Source: Aedes albopictus
Taxonomy: Eukaryota > Arthropoda > Insecta > Diptera > Culicidae
Direction of reading: 5' to 3'
NCBI RefSeq assembly: GCF_035046485.1
Contig: NC_085137.1
Location: 6,921,977 to 6,985,976, forward strand
DNA: 64,000 nucleotides
Part shown: positions 11,201 to 22,760 of the stretch, piece by piece
How the letters are laid out: every line of letters begins with the position of its first letter
How positions within the stretch are numbered: the stretch's first letter is position 1
Program-made: the position numbers and the translations under genes
The notes under the pieces: model-generated
Told to the model about the DNA's origin: nothing
The model's input: the letters and a program-made list of their open reading frames with translations, nothing else
Databases searched by the model: none

Positions 11201-12858
11201 CCCGAGCAGAAGGGAATAGCAACAGCATAATAAAATGTGTTATTTTGGAAAAATAACTGAGTACCGGAAAGAGTTATTTTCATGTTATTTACATAACATA
11301 TCCTGTTATGAACTTGTCTGTCATAAGCGGAAAAATAACAAAAATTATAACAAAAAAATGTTCCTGGAAGACCTGTTTTATAACATGTTCTGTTGGTTTC
11401 AATAACAACTTAATAACAGCGAATTTTTAATGTATTTCAATAACAAATTTTGATATGAATACGTTATTGATAACAATCTGAAAACAAAATTTGCTTTTTA
11501 TTCTGTTGCGGATAGGAACTCCTCCAAAGTCCCCTATGCATTCAATGGAATACGCAACAATAGGATCTATTGTTAAATGTTTCATTCATAATTGGGACGC
11601 TATTATTGTCGCAAGCGATTTATTATCGAAAACAGAGAAAAACAATAGTTTTCGTTTATTTTCCAAACAACTTACGATGAAAAACTACCGTCGTTTTGAA
11701 ACCCTTTATTAGGTGGTTCATTGTTTATAAGATTAATTTACATTATTACCTCATTGATTGACACATTTATCCAAGTGAATCTAAGTGGGCTCGATGCAAT
11801 GAAATCGATATAAATAAAATTTCTAAAAATAATCAATGGAGTTCTTGATGACTTATTTTTTTACATTTTTGTCGAAAATGTGTTGTCCGTCCTTGAATTC
11901 CACCAGTTAATCCAAAATGTTTCATAAAATGGCTAACACTCTATTACACTTTCTATTTTCGTATACATACCTAACTGAAACTGGGACAAAAAAACAGGTA
12001 TACTTTTCAATATGCTTATAAAACAAAAGGCTGATAAGTTGGCTCTGTCACAGTTAAAACGTAATGTCAGTAAGAAGAGGAACTGATGACAAAATAATAT
12101 TGCATCCTAGCTTAATCACTCAGATCCTGCTGATCTGAGTCAGCCGCCATAAGATTGCGCCCGTTTGATTTGTACACGGCGGCTGACAGCTCCACCCGGC
12201 GGCTGCAAAACAGTTTTAGCCAAGGTGCACACCGTGTACAAATCATACGTGCGCGGTCTGGCGCGATCTGAGGCTGCGCGTTTCGAACGCAGCTTGCTGA
12301 GAATCTAAGATAAGCACGACAATATTTTCTCTTACAGTTCCTCACGGAATGCTGTGAACAACGAACATCTCGAATGGTGTAGTTTTGATTGCAAAGCTAG
12401 TTACTTATGTTGTAATATTAATGATCAAATATTGTGGATTAAGCACCAAATTGGTGTCGGAAGTAACTTCTTTGACTTCCGCTGGCTTTTCTGTGCGTTA
12501 AACATAACGTCGGAAGTAGTGCGCTGTATAGTGAATCTGATGCTCTATTCAGCGCACTACTTTCGACGTTATGTTTAACACACAGGAAAGCCAGCGGAAG
12601 TCAATTTGGTGCTAAATCCATAATATTTGTACAGTCTCAATGACACAATAATAACTGAACTTGTGCTACAACAAAACATGTTATTGAAATGTAATTTAAA
12701 GAAAATATATCAAGAGCACGATCATAACAAAATAAGATTGCCCAACAGAACATGTTATGGAACGGTGATGACTTAATAAGTTAATAATAACAAACCGAGA
12801 TATAAAAACAGGTTTTGTGATTCCGTTGTTATTATTTTGATATTTTCCTCTGCTCGGG
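11201..12858. mobile_element. nested TIR element with CCCGAGCAG ends
   Basis: The left end is CCCGAGCAGAAGGGAATA and the right end CTCTGCTCGGG, giving a roughly 17-bp imperfect inverted repeat. Both sub-terminal regions are rich in TTATT and ATAAC phrases. It lies inside the 11098-15311 insertion. The target duplication is not clear. No coding frame longer than about 77 codons is inside. Confidence 0.55.
12431..12624. repeat. near-perfect palindrome inside the nested element
   Basis: Arms of about 75-90 bp flank a loop at about 12527-12550. The left arm carries GACTTCCGCTGGCTTTTCTG and then AACATAACGTCGGAAGTAGT; the right arm carries their complements. The left arm also has an extra duplicated GGTGTCGGAAGTAAC block. 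It is probably another MITE. Confidence 0.7.
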
Positions 12859-13959
12859 GAGGGCAAAAATAATAACTGACATTGTTCTATGAAATAACTA
12901 AAGAATGTCAAATTTTGACATTGCAATGGCAAACCAAGAACAAAAAAAAAATAAGGTTGAGAATTGCAAAATATACCATTATTAAGTTATTGAAAACAGA
13001 ACAATATCAAAATTAGTTATTCGCCTGTCAACAAAAAAAAAATATCAAAAGTTACCATTAGAATAACCAAAATTCAAATTTTGTCATTATTTTGTTCTTA
13101 GTTAACTGCAATGGTTCATCAAACTCGTAAGAGATCAACAATATCTAACCAATTGCAAAATTTGTTATGATAGCAAAATAAGACATTCAGTAGTTATTCT
13201 TCCAAATTCGATGAATGACAAGCGAATGGCATATTTTGATAGAATATCATATTATACTATTGACATGTTGTTTTAAGGTGAAGGTTGCTGAGCGCACCAA
13301 ACTATGCTTCATGGTGTACGTGCAGTTGATTCATAAATCAACAGTAGATGTATTAGTAATATGTGTACACTTCAAATCCCGGAAACCGTCAACACTTTGT
13401 TTATATTTACTATAGTGATCTATCCAACTAAATTTGGTTTGCTTTTATTTGCCCCAAAACAATACACGAGGCAATCTACACTATGTGATTGTCAGAATTA
13501 AACTTCAATTTATGATTGCTAGTTTCACGCTTTGAGAATATTCCATACTTTTCCTGTGGTTTTTGCGTTTGAAAATAATAATTAAAAGCTATTTCAATCG
13601 ACCGCAATACTCTTCTAAGTGATTGGTTTGTTTACTTTTGCTCCAGTTCAGGGCTGCCTGATAAGAGAAGATGCTTTCATCGCATACTTTCATGCTACCT
13701 TATGTAGCAGAACAAAAATCAAACTTTTGCCGAGAAGATGTTCTTCCAAAGCTATTTCATATATTCTAAGAAAATTTTTAATTATTATTACAAACTGTTG
13801 ATACATGTCAACTTCGTTATTACGCCAAATTGTTAAGTTGTTGGAATATAAATCAAGATATCCCTTGTGCCTATTTTGGCAACACTAGTCAGCAATCTGC
13901 ATCGCGATCAGCGCGTCGTGTTCGGGTCGGTATTTTGATCTTGTTTTCAAGTAGGGGTA
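12859..13959. other. interior of the composite insertion
   Basis: AT-rich sequence with many AATAACAAA and TTGTTATT phrases, continuing the style of the insertion's left end. There is no frame I can support. Confidence 0.4.
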
Positions 13960-14681
13960 GGCGGGGCATTATGGACACCCTCAATATTTTGAAATATGCG
14001 AACTTTTTTGAACTTTCAATGAATGGAGAATATAGTCCATTTGTCTAAAACGTAGTTTCAGGAAAGAAACATTCGAAATTAAAATTATACTTGATTTTAC
14101 ACGAAAAAGTTGCGTCCTTCGTTTTTTGTGCATGGAAATTATAATTTTCACACCATCTAAAATAAGATTTAGTGATTAATTTATTGCAGGTCGATTAAAA
14201 ACTGATATTTCTAGAACACATGCAAGTAGTTTTGCTGTATCTACATGCTTGACATGTTTATATTTTCTTCTTTATCATATCAAAAATCAAGTTTGAAAAT
14301 ATGTTCTGCTGCCGGGGCAAAATGGACACTCACCTTTTTGAAAGAAGCGGCAAGTGAAAAATATAACCTAAATCACAAACCAACCAAATTCTTCGATTTC
14401 AGTGTATTTTCGGTGAAATGTTCACTACAGTAGACATAGGGTGAAACAAATTGGTCAAAAAACGACAGCAGTGGCACAGCTGTACATGCCGACAAAAACG
14501 AAGCTTTATCCAAAACAGCCTGAATTTAAATTAACTGAACAAAAATGAACTACTTCGGCGTATTATTCATCCATAATAGTTGTTTTGTAATGAAATGACT
14601 TTATAGGTGTAAATAATGTACGAAACTCGTAAAAGTCTCATGGTGTCCATATTGCCCCATGGGGGTGTCCATTCTGCCCCG
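13960..14681. mobile_element. TA-flanked element with GGGGCATTATGGACACC ends and internal copies
   Basis: The left end reads GGCGGGGCATTATGGACACC and the right end is its complement, GGGTGTCCATTCTGCCCCG. TA lies at 13958-13959 and 14682-14683. The same phrase recurs inside at 14314-14329 (GGGGCAAAATGGACAC) and again just inside the right end at 14641-14658. This design matches the element at 40853-41901. No transposase is visible. Confidence 0.65.
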
Positions 14682-15311
14682 TATGCTTGAAGACGGTTAT
14701 GAAAAACTAACGCTTTCCATAACATTTTTTGAAGTGGATAAATCATTCGGGCACAAAAGTGAAAAAGTATTAATTCTACATGATGAAATAGTGATTATAT
14801 CATAAGCATGGAATGTAATGAGTATTCGATCAACTTTTCCAAGTGCTGTGGGCTGCCAAAGTACGAAAAACGAGCGAATTAAAAAGTGTTGTGAATTAGC
14901 GGTGATAATAATAAAACGACACCAAGAAGAAGATGCTAAAGTGAATTGATATAAGTTTAGCACGAAACAGCGAAATAGCTTAAGAAAGTAGGTTTAAATC
15001 AACCAGGATATTTGGGGAATAGTGATTATTACTACGAGTAGCAACTACGACGTGATTTGAACAGGTTAGTTGATTGATTTATTAAATTTTGTGCATCGCT
15101 TTCGCGTATCGTGAAAATATGTAGGCAAGAAGGAACGGGCAGAGAGGAAAGTGAGTAAGAGGGAAACAGGGTGCCATATTGACTGCCATTTTTGGTCACC
15201 AGGGACTATGTCCTTAAGCTCTTTATGAAGAACTCATGAATGACAAAATAAGTTATGACAATAAAATTTGTTATTCTTATGCTTTTGGTTTGCCATTCAC
15301 CTCTATCCGGG
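14682..15311. other. right flank of the composite insertion
   Basis: AT-rich sequence. Its last 70 bp are the inverted counterpart of the insertion's left end. No gene is visible. Confidence 0.4.
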
Positions 15312-17084
15312 ATGGTGCATTTGGTGCGTGGGTGAATCTTTTTCGACCGCAGTTTCTTCTGGAGCCCGTAGTAGGCCCGACTTCCGCTGATGATGCGCCT
15401 CCGAATTTCACGGCTCACGTTATTGTCAGCCGTTAGTAAGGATCCGAAGTAGACGAATTCCTCCACCACCTCGAAAGTATCCCCGTCTATCGTAACATTA
15501 CTACCCAGACGAATCCGGTCGTGTTCGGTTCCGCCTACCAGCATGTACTTTGTTTTTAAGGCATTCACCACCAGTCCGACCTTTGCTGCTTCGCGTTTCA
15601 GGCGGGTGTACAGTTCTGCCACCGTTCCAAATGTTCTGGCAATAATGTCCATGTCGTCCATGTTTGTTAAAATCGTTCCCCGGCTGTTGAGCCCGGCTCG
15701 TCGCATCACACCTTCCAGAGCGATGTTGAAGAGTAGGCATGAGAGTCCATCACCTTGTCGCAGTCCCCGGCGAGATTCGAATGAACTGGATAGTTCACCC
15801 GACACCCTTACGCAGTTTTGCACACCGTCCATCGTTGCTTTAATCAGTCTAGTCAGCTACCCGGAAAGCCGTTTTCGTCCATGATTCTCCATAGCTCTGC
15901 GCGGTCGATACTGTCGTATGCCGCTTTGAAGTCGATGAGCAGGTGATGCGTTGGGACCTGGTATTCACGGCATTTCTGGAGGATTTGCCGTACGGTAAAG
16001 ATCTGGTCCGTTTTCGACCAGCCGTCGATGAAGCCGGCTTGATAACTTCCCACGTACTCATTCGTTTTAGGTGACAGACGACGGGAGATGATCTGGGATA
16101 GCACTTTGTAGGCAGCATTCAAAATAGTGATCGCCCTGAAGTTCTCACATTCCAAATGGTCGCCTTTCTTGTGAATGGGGCAGATTTCCCCTTCCTTCTA
16201 CTCCTCCGGTAGCTGTTCGGTTTCCCAGATGCTGACTATCAGCCGATGCAGACAGGTGGCCAACTTTTCTGGGCCCATCTTGATGAGTTCAGCTGCGTTA
16301 CCATCCTTACCAGCTGCATTGTTGGTTTTGAGCTGGTGAATGGCATCCTTAACTTCCCTCAGCGTAGGAGTTGGTTCATTTCTGTCCTTCGCTGCACTGG
16401 CGTCGTCGTTTCCTCCGTTGCTGTGGGCTCCCGCGCCTACGTTCTCCACGCCGTTCAGGTGCTGATCGAAGTGCTGCTTCCACCTTTCGATCACCTCACG
16501 TACGTCCGTCAAGAGGCCTCCGTTTTTATCCCTGCATATTTCGGCTCGGGGCACGAAGCCGTTGCGGGATGCGTTGAGCTTCTGATAGAACTTCCGTGTT
16601 TCTTGGGAACGGCACAGCAGTTCCATTTCTTCACACTCCGCTTCGTCCAGGCGGCGCTTTTTCTCCCGAAAGAGGCGGATCTGCTGTTTCCGCTTCTGTT
16701 TATAACCTTCCACGTTCTGACGAGTCCCTTGCTGCAGCATTACCGCCCTCGCTGCGTTCTTCTCTTCCAAAACCGTTCTGCACTCTTCGTCGAACTATTC
16801 GTTCCGTCGATTCCGTTCCACGTACCCGATGGTGCTCTCGGCTGCGTCGCAGATGGCTGCTTTCACTGTATTCCAGCAGTCCTCTAGAGGGGCCTCATCG
16901 AGCTCGCCATCGTCTGGCAACGCGGCCTCGAGATTCTGCGCGTATGCTGAGGCGACATTCGGTTGTTTTAGTCGCTCAAGGTTGTACCGTGGTGGTCGCC
17001 GGTACCGTACATTGTTGATGACGGAGAGTTTTGGGCACAGTTTAACCATCACCAGATAGTGGTCGGAGTCGATGTTGACGCCAC
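15312..17084 (-). pseudogene. RTE copy 2, reverse transcriptase and end of the endonuclease (middle segment)
   Basis: Read on the minus strand, this segment opens with the last endonuclease motif, DSDHYLVMVKL. A coiled Arg/Glu-rich linker and the reverse transcriptase follow. Several lesions are visible by comparison with copy 3. A TAG replaces the Trp codon of NKWFDEE near 16795. Another TAG replaces Trp after LPEE near 16198. A frameshift lies near 15850. About ten codons are lost near 15660, which removes the 'FA' of the FADD active site and leaves TILTNMDDMDII. It cannot encode an active enzyme. Confidence 0.85.
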
Positions 17085-17634
17085 CAGAGATGTCCATATC
17101 CTCAGTGTGGGAAAGTGAAATAGAAAATACACCACTCACACTGTGCATCTGAACAGGAGCCCTTCTCTTATATGTGGATTCACCACTGCGATTCGGATGC
17201 GCGCAAGCTTGGTGGGTAGAAATAAATCTCTTAGCTCCCTGAGCACTAGGCCACACAACAGTGCGGCGAGAGCGATTTAAAATTCTCTTCGGTGAAAGTG
17301 TAAAAAATCACCCGGGCGCGCGCTCCAGTGAGGTTTTTGCGCCAGAGTGCGCGCTGCGGTGAAACACCGGAGAGTTCTCGCCCCGGCGACACCATGGTGA
17401 TAATTCGGTGACTGTTGGGTGAAAACACGGGAGAGCGCCGGAGAGCGATGCGCGCGAAAGAGTGAGCCACACTCGATCCAAGGCGGACGAGCAAGAGCAC
17501 GCACTAGCGCTTGGTCTACCTACCACCCAAAACAAGAGAAACTGGCTTCTTGGTGTGGTGAAAAATGTTCCTATCCCCAGTGTGGTCGATAAACTGACGC
17601 CGCAGTGAATCGCTACGGTGAAATGCCATCTCTG
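17085..17634. mobile_element. 550-bp non-autonomous hAT element
   Basis: The element is flanked by the perfect 8-bp duplication GACGCCAC (17077-17084 and 17635-17642). It starts CAGAGATG and ends CATCTCTG, with the inverted repeat extending imperfectly to about 16 bp. The empty site is seen in RTE copy 3 near 40515-40522, where the sequence runs straight through. CAG-type ends with an 8-bp duplication are the hAT signature. The interior is GC-rich, with GGAGAGCG and CCGGAGAG phrases, and has no transposase. Confidence 0.9.
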
Positions 17635-18440
17635 GACGCCACGATAGGTCCTGACGTCGATAATGTCGGAGAAATGCCGTCCGTCAATCAGAACGTGGTC
17701 GATTTGAGATTCCGTCTGCTGTGGTGATCTCCAGGTGTAACGATAATGGAGGCTGTGTTGGAAAAAGGTGATACGTATGGCCATATTTTTGGAGGCGGCG
17801 AAATAAATGAGTCGTTTTCGTTCGTTTGCTGCTGGGCGCTGAACTTACCAATCGTCGGTTTGAATTCCTCCTCCTGGCCTACCTGAGCGTTTAAATCTCC
17901 TATGATGATCTTGACGTCGTGGCTTGGGCAGCGATCGTACTCGCGTTCGAGCTGCGCGTAAAATGCGTCCTTGTCATCATCGGTGCTTCCGGAGTGTGGG
18001 CTGTGCACGCTTATTGTGCTGAAGTTGAAGAATCGGCCCTTGATCCTCAACCTGCACATTCTTTCGTCGATCGGCCACCAACCGATCACGCGCCTCTGCA
18101 TATCACCCATCACGATGAAAGCTGTTCCCAGCTCGCGTGTGTTGCCGCAGCTCTGGTAGATGGTATGATTACCTCTAAAAGTTCGCACCATGGATCCTGT
18201 CCAACACACCTCATGCAGCGCTACGATGCCGAACCTGCGGTCCTTCAGTAGATCGGCGAGTATGCGGGTGCTTCCAATGAATTTGAGATATCGGCAGTTC
18301 CACGTACCGAGTTTCCAATCGCAAGTCCTTTTTGTTCGCTTGGGTTGTTGCCGTTGGTCTCGATTCGTATTATTATGTTTCTGATTTTCCGTTACAATTG
18401 TTTTTTACGGCTGGCTCGTAGGGCCTGACACCAACCCCCT
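17635..18440 (-). pseudogene. RTE copy 2, AP-type endonuclease (5' segment)
   Basis: The minus strand encodes the endonuclease half of the RTE protein. Visible are LGTWNCR near 18310, RFGIVALHEVCWTG, 'GTAFIVMGD', and 'GDLNAQVG' near 17890. 'SQIDHVLIDGRHF' lies close to the hAT junction. These are the metal- and DNA-contact motifs of exonuclease III-like endonucleases that nick target DNA for priming. The final DSDH block lies beyond the hAT insertion. A frameshift near 17800 follows GKFSAQQQTNEND. The 5' end is placed at about 18440, where similarity to coding sequence fades. Confidence 0.8.
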
Positions 18441-20312
18441 ACTTTCCGGAGGACCATAGTGCACAGTTGAGCTTAGAGTCCTTCCCTGGTACTCGGATCA
18501 GACGCTGTGGCTAGTGGCTGTGGCAGAGGCTAGTGGATCACAATGGGATCTGAATTGCGCAGCATACCCAGCCTTTACCGTGTCACACTCAGAATGTTCA
18601 TACTGAATACCCATGCCTACACATCTGTGGCTATATGGTCTCTTATATTTGGCAAATATATCTGGATGCCTGAAATAAAGGAAAGTCGGCAATCACAATG
18701 ACGCTTCCACGATTCCAAAATGAAGAACATGCATTTATTACTTCAAAGATAAATCTATTCGCAAATGCTCAGTTTATTGCAATCTTTCATCGCTCTGCAC
18801 GATCAACATTGTTGTAAATACAATTATCAGTTTTCACACCATCAGACAACATTAATCTCCTCACTGCGTCGAGATCCCGAGTCCCCGGAGCGATTATATT
18901 TCCATTTAGAGGGTGGATACACTCCGACTGATGCAGGCTGTGACTCCAGCCCAAGTCCCTTCAGAAGGCATTTATTATGCGTCACTCGTGTGTTGTTGGC
19001 TACACTCTTTCGCGTACTCTCTTCCGCAGCGCATTACAACACCATAAATCGAGCAGCAACAGTGAAATAAAATATATTTAAACACAAAAAGTGACTCACC
19101 AGCCGGGGGAAAAGGGGAGCCTCGTTTCGATCCACCCCCAGCCCCCTCGCTCGACTGTAAGTGTGAATAAAAGTCACACATCATAAATAATGTGGCACTC
19201 AGTCTCGCCGCCACACCACACGCACTCGCATTTTTTAATGCCATTCAAAAATCGAATGAAAATAAAGGAAGATTAATCGACCTGATCTTTATAATGTGCT
19301 TTTACCACTTCCCCTCCCGCCCGGGGAGGCATTGATTCTACAATGGCTTACAGAGGGATGGAGCCCCTCTAGCGGAGAGCGGTCATGCGGTGAACAACAT
19401 TACATGGATATGGATCATGGTTGGCTCGTGGCGGCGGCGGTGTTCCGGATATTGGAAGATGAATAGAGAGAGTGGGCGCGTAATGGACACGGCTACTCCA
19501 TGCGTCAATGAGGGGGAGCCGGCGGGAGGTCCGTGTGTCCTGCGTATGTCATTGATACGTGTATTGAAGGGGGGTGGGGAGTCTGGCGACCGGAATTGTG
19601 CGTCGGGTGCTTCATATAAATATATTTTTACGAGCTTCCGTTCAACAGACCTGCTGGCTGCTGAACTGCAAGGGTCTGGATCGCTTTCAGGCGGACGGAC
19701 GACGACGCGACGAATGGTCCACTGTTGGTGTTTGATGCGGTCGAACGATGCGGACCGATGCGATGGATGCCACAAAGAGGACTCCGGTGAAAAATAATAA
19801 CGCATTAACAGCGATACAAAATTTTTATATTATGTCTCCTGCTAAAGCGATTTATCATTTTTTTTTCTGACGTGATAACTACCGAATGAGATAGAAGGGT
19901 GTAGAATTTAAGAACCAGGCTAGGTCATTAAACAGATTTTTTGTTGATAATTATTAACAATCTTTAACTATGATGTCGCATTAACGGTTATTTTTTGACC
20001 AATTACAGCATACGGAAGGGAAAAATGCGAAAGGTTTTTTTTCAATTTCAAACCTCTTGTTCGTCCATTTGACGTTAACCAATCTATGTTTCAACATTCC
20101 ATGATCTCTAACAGGAATCCTGAAGCTGAAGACAATCAAAATTTTCAAACCGTTGAAAAGTACACAGGTCGCTAAATTTCATATTTGATAAAACATAATT
20201 TTAAATTTTCTCTACAATATCATCATATATAAGTGTTTATTTCATCTGGTAAGTGAAACTACATGGCTCTGGATTAGTATGGCCTGGTTTTTCATCGAAT
20301 TGAAGCTAATTA
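18441..20312. other. no recognised gene; GC-richer block at 19080-19800
   Basis: A degenerate SINE head may be present at 18595-18650 (CATACTGAATACCCATGC against the Feilai-type SINE at 21450-21480). From 19080 to 19800 the sequence is richer in G+C and CpG than its surroundings. It carries overlapping frames of 135-140 codons on both strands (19383-19805) with no recognisable domain. The block could be a decayed element or non-coding gene flank. I see no splice structure and call no gene. Confidence 0.35.
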
Positions 20313-20356
20313 AGACAAAATGGCTAAAATAGTAATAAATTTTAGCCATTTTGTCT
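20313..20356. repeat. perfect 18-bp hairpin
   Basis: AGACAAAATGGCTAAAAT (20313-20330) pairs fully with ATTTTAGCCATTTTGTCT (20339-20356) across an 8-base loop. It ends where the target duplication of the downstream LINE fragment begins. Confidence 0.75.
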
Positions 20357-20382
20357 AATGACCATTGGGCGCGCAATTTATT

Positions 20383-21131
20383 CCCCGTAACGTGGGTAGA
20401 TCACCTTAGAATGGTGCGTTGCGGTGTAAGATCTACCAAATCAAATTTTGATCTTGATATTTACCGTATTGTTTAAATATTCCAAGATCGAAGTTTGATG
20501 CTCTTTCCTTGTGTTTTGTAGTATTTGTGTTTCAATGTACTGCTAATTAACATTTTATTTCAGCAGGATTCAGATAAATGTATCGTACGATATAAATAAT
20601 ATTTTAAAAATATGTAACTGTGGCGAGCGTATCACTAATGTGTAGCTTATTTGACGTACGATGTTAATATTTTTTTTTATATTTCAGATTATCAACCGAA
20701 GAATCTAGTAACTCAACCAAATGGCAACAAGATGACGAGAAAACCAAGATGAATTGGGCAGACAACTGATTCGAAGCATTCTAACAATGGTGTGCCTGAA
20801 CGTTAACCAAGCGTATCCTTTGGAGTTTACCCTTCCACTAACACCCAAATTCCCGTGACACCTAGGCCTGAGAGATCGTAGAGTTGTCTACACTTTTCAT
20901 AGGTGTCCAAAACTAACCATCCTTTCCCATTCCTCAGCAGTCGCAAGGACGTGGCCAGGACAGTGCTCGACCATTGGAGGATTGCGTCAGTCTTGTCCAA
21001 GAGTCAGAGATTAGTCCCAAATCTTTGTGCTTTGGTTCGGACGGGAAGGAGGCAACCCTCATAACAGTGGTCTAGGACTGTACCATCTACGAATTTGTGC
21101 GACTCTCTTAATGCTAATGCTAATGCTAATG
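20383..21131 (+). mobile_element. 5'-truncated LINE fragment with (GCTAAT)n tail
   Basis: The stretch from 20690 to 21110 reads like a LINE 3' region. It ends in four tandem AATGCT units (about 21110-21137). A direct repeat of 22 bp (starting ACCATTGGGC), or up to 28 bp with the tail, flanks the insertion at 20355-20382 and 21132-21159. This is a strong sign of target-primed insertion. The first 300 bp are AT-rich and hold two acceptor-like TTTCAG sites (about 20560 and 20685). There is no reverse transcriptase in the fragment, so the clade is unknown. Confidence 0.65.
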
Positions 21132-21215
21132 CTAATGACCATTGGGCGCGCAATTTATTGATACCAACTTTTTAGGCTTACATTATCACAATAAATCAAT
21201 CAATCAAATCTAACT

Positions 21216-21494
21216 CTCTCTCTTCTTGGCGTAACGTCCTCATTGGGACAAAGCCTGCTTCTCAGCTTAGTGTTCTATGAGCACTTCCACAGTTATTAAC
21301 TGAGAGCTTCCTCTGCCAATGACCATTTTGCATGCGTATATCGTGTGGCAGGCACGAAGATACTCTATGCCCAAGGAAGTCAAGGAAATTTCCTTTACGA
21401 AAAGATCCTGGACCGACCGGGAATCGAACCCGTCACCCTCAGCATGGTCATGCTGAATACCCGTGCGTTTACCGCCTCGGCTATATGGGCCCTT
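21216..21494 (-). mobile_element. Feilai-type tRNA-derived SINE
   Basis: The 13-bp duplication ATCAAATCTAACT flanks the element (21203-21215 and 21495-21507). On the minus strand the head has an A-box region around TATAGCCGAGGCGG and a B box GGTTCGATTCCC. The body contains GAACACTAAGCTGAGAAGC and GGACGTTACGCCAAGAAG, with an AAGAGAG-type tail. This body is the one I know from Aedes Feilai. The sequence looks little decayed, so the insertion is fairly recent. It sits just downstream of the LINE fragment. Confidence 0.9.
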
Positions 21495-21639
21495 ATCAAA
21501 TCTAACTATACATGTCAATGGTTGGCTCATCAGTGATTGATCTGAGCTGGTACCAATTGCACTGAGATCCAAATGAATAAGGGCTGGGACACTCCACTTA
21601 TTCTCAAAGTGCAATTTAACCCTCTAATGGATACCTGGG

Positions 21640-22760
21640 GTCCAGCTTGTAGAAGCGTCACGTATTCGGGAAAGTTGCTCAGTAAGTCGAGCGCTTACAG
21701 ATAATGGACCGATTGATTCGAAATTCCTCCGCTAGCTGATGCTAGTGAGCATGTAAATTTTGTATCTCATATATCACTTAGAAAGATGACGCCTTCGAGA
21801 AAGTTGTTGTGTTTGTCAATTACTTCCAAATGATGGGCCGTTTGATTTGAAACTCCACACATAGGTGGCGCTAGTGAGCATGCAAATTTTACATCTTATA
21901 TATCTTAAGATCCTGATCACATATAAATATGGTTTGTTCAGCAAAGTTGTTTCATAGGTCAAAAACTTACAGATGATGCAAAATTTGATTCGGAAATCCA
22001 CCCATAGATGGCGCCACTGAGTCCTAATAGCTCTCTTACCGTCTCTACTATCTTCAGCAGAGATGTTTGGTAAGTCAAGAATTTTTTAGATAATTGACCG
22101 TTTGATTCGAACCTCTGTAAATAGATGACGCTAGTGTGCATAAAATTTATGAATCATTTTTACATCAGGATTCAGATTATTTAGTAAAATTGAAGATTCT
22201 GCAAATAAGTTGCAAGAACTTATAAATGATGAGTCGTTTTACTCTGAATTTTGCTCATAGGTGGCGTCAGTGGGCATGCAATTTGTATAGCTCATATAGC
22301 ACAAGAGCCTGCAAGTCATGATTTCTGCGCACACTCAGAAAAAAAAACACCACTCAGTGCACACGCAGAGTGTTCACAGGGGGCTGTTCAAATATTTTGA
22401 TGAATCAAACGTATATCAGTGGATCAAAAAAAAACTAAGATACATCACATCTTGTGATATCAGAGACAAACAGACACAACAATAACACAATTTCTCACCC
22501 ATATATCTCAGGGTTTTAATTACTTGGAGCGTTGGTGCGCTCGGCAATACTGTTAAGCTGGACGAGGACTAACAGTTGATGGGCCGTTTGATTCGAAATT
22601 TCACTAATAGGTGACGCTAAAGAGCTTATATTTTTTCAATCTCAGGACGCTGGTCACTTTGAAAGATGGTTTCCACGGCAAAATTGTTTGGTAAGTTAAG
22701 ATCTTACAGTTTGATGATGCAAAATTCCATCTCTAGGCGGTTAGTTACAAATAGGTTACA
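21640..22760 (+). repeat. array of GGTGGCGCTAGT repeat, forward
   Basis: Diverged units of about 120-140 bp carry, in order, a GATGGGCCGTTTGATTCGAA-like block, a GGTGGCGCTAGTGAGCATG-like block, a TATCTCA/GATCC block and a GCAAAGTTG block. GGTGGCGC-type cores occur near 21738, 21864, 22005, 22123, 22259 and 22611. The units are related to the 143-bp repeats of 32.6-37.5 kb. Confidence 0.75.

Larger units (their letters stand above)
11098..15311. mobile_element. 4.2-kb composite insertion splitting RTE copy 2
   Basis: Comparison with copies 1 and 3 shows RTE sequence continuous across the junctions. The insertion begins CCCGGGTAG and ends CTATCCGGG, with AT at both junctions (11096-11097, 15312-15313). 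The sub-terminal regions on both sides are rich in ATAAC, TTACCATT and AATAACAAA phrases in inverted orientation. No transposase frame is visible. It contains at least two nested elements (11201-12858 and 13960-14681). The CCCG...CGGG ends resemble other elements here (44629, 45787, 51531). Confidence 0.7.

Noticed and set aside
16246..16887. A 213-codon plus-strand frame, and its twin at 39684-40496
   Set aside because: They are exact antisense shadows of the RTE linker and reverse transcriptase on the minus strand.
19383..19805. A host gene with overlapping 140-codon frames
   Set aside because: Both strands are open because of base composition; no domain, splice sites or start context support either.
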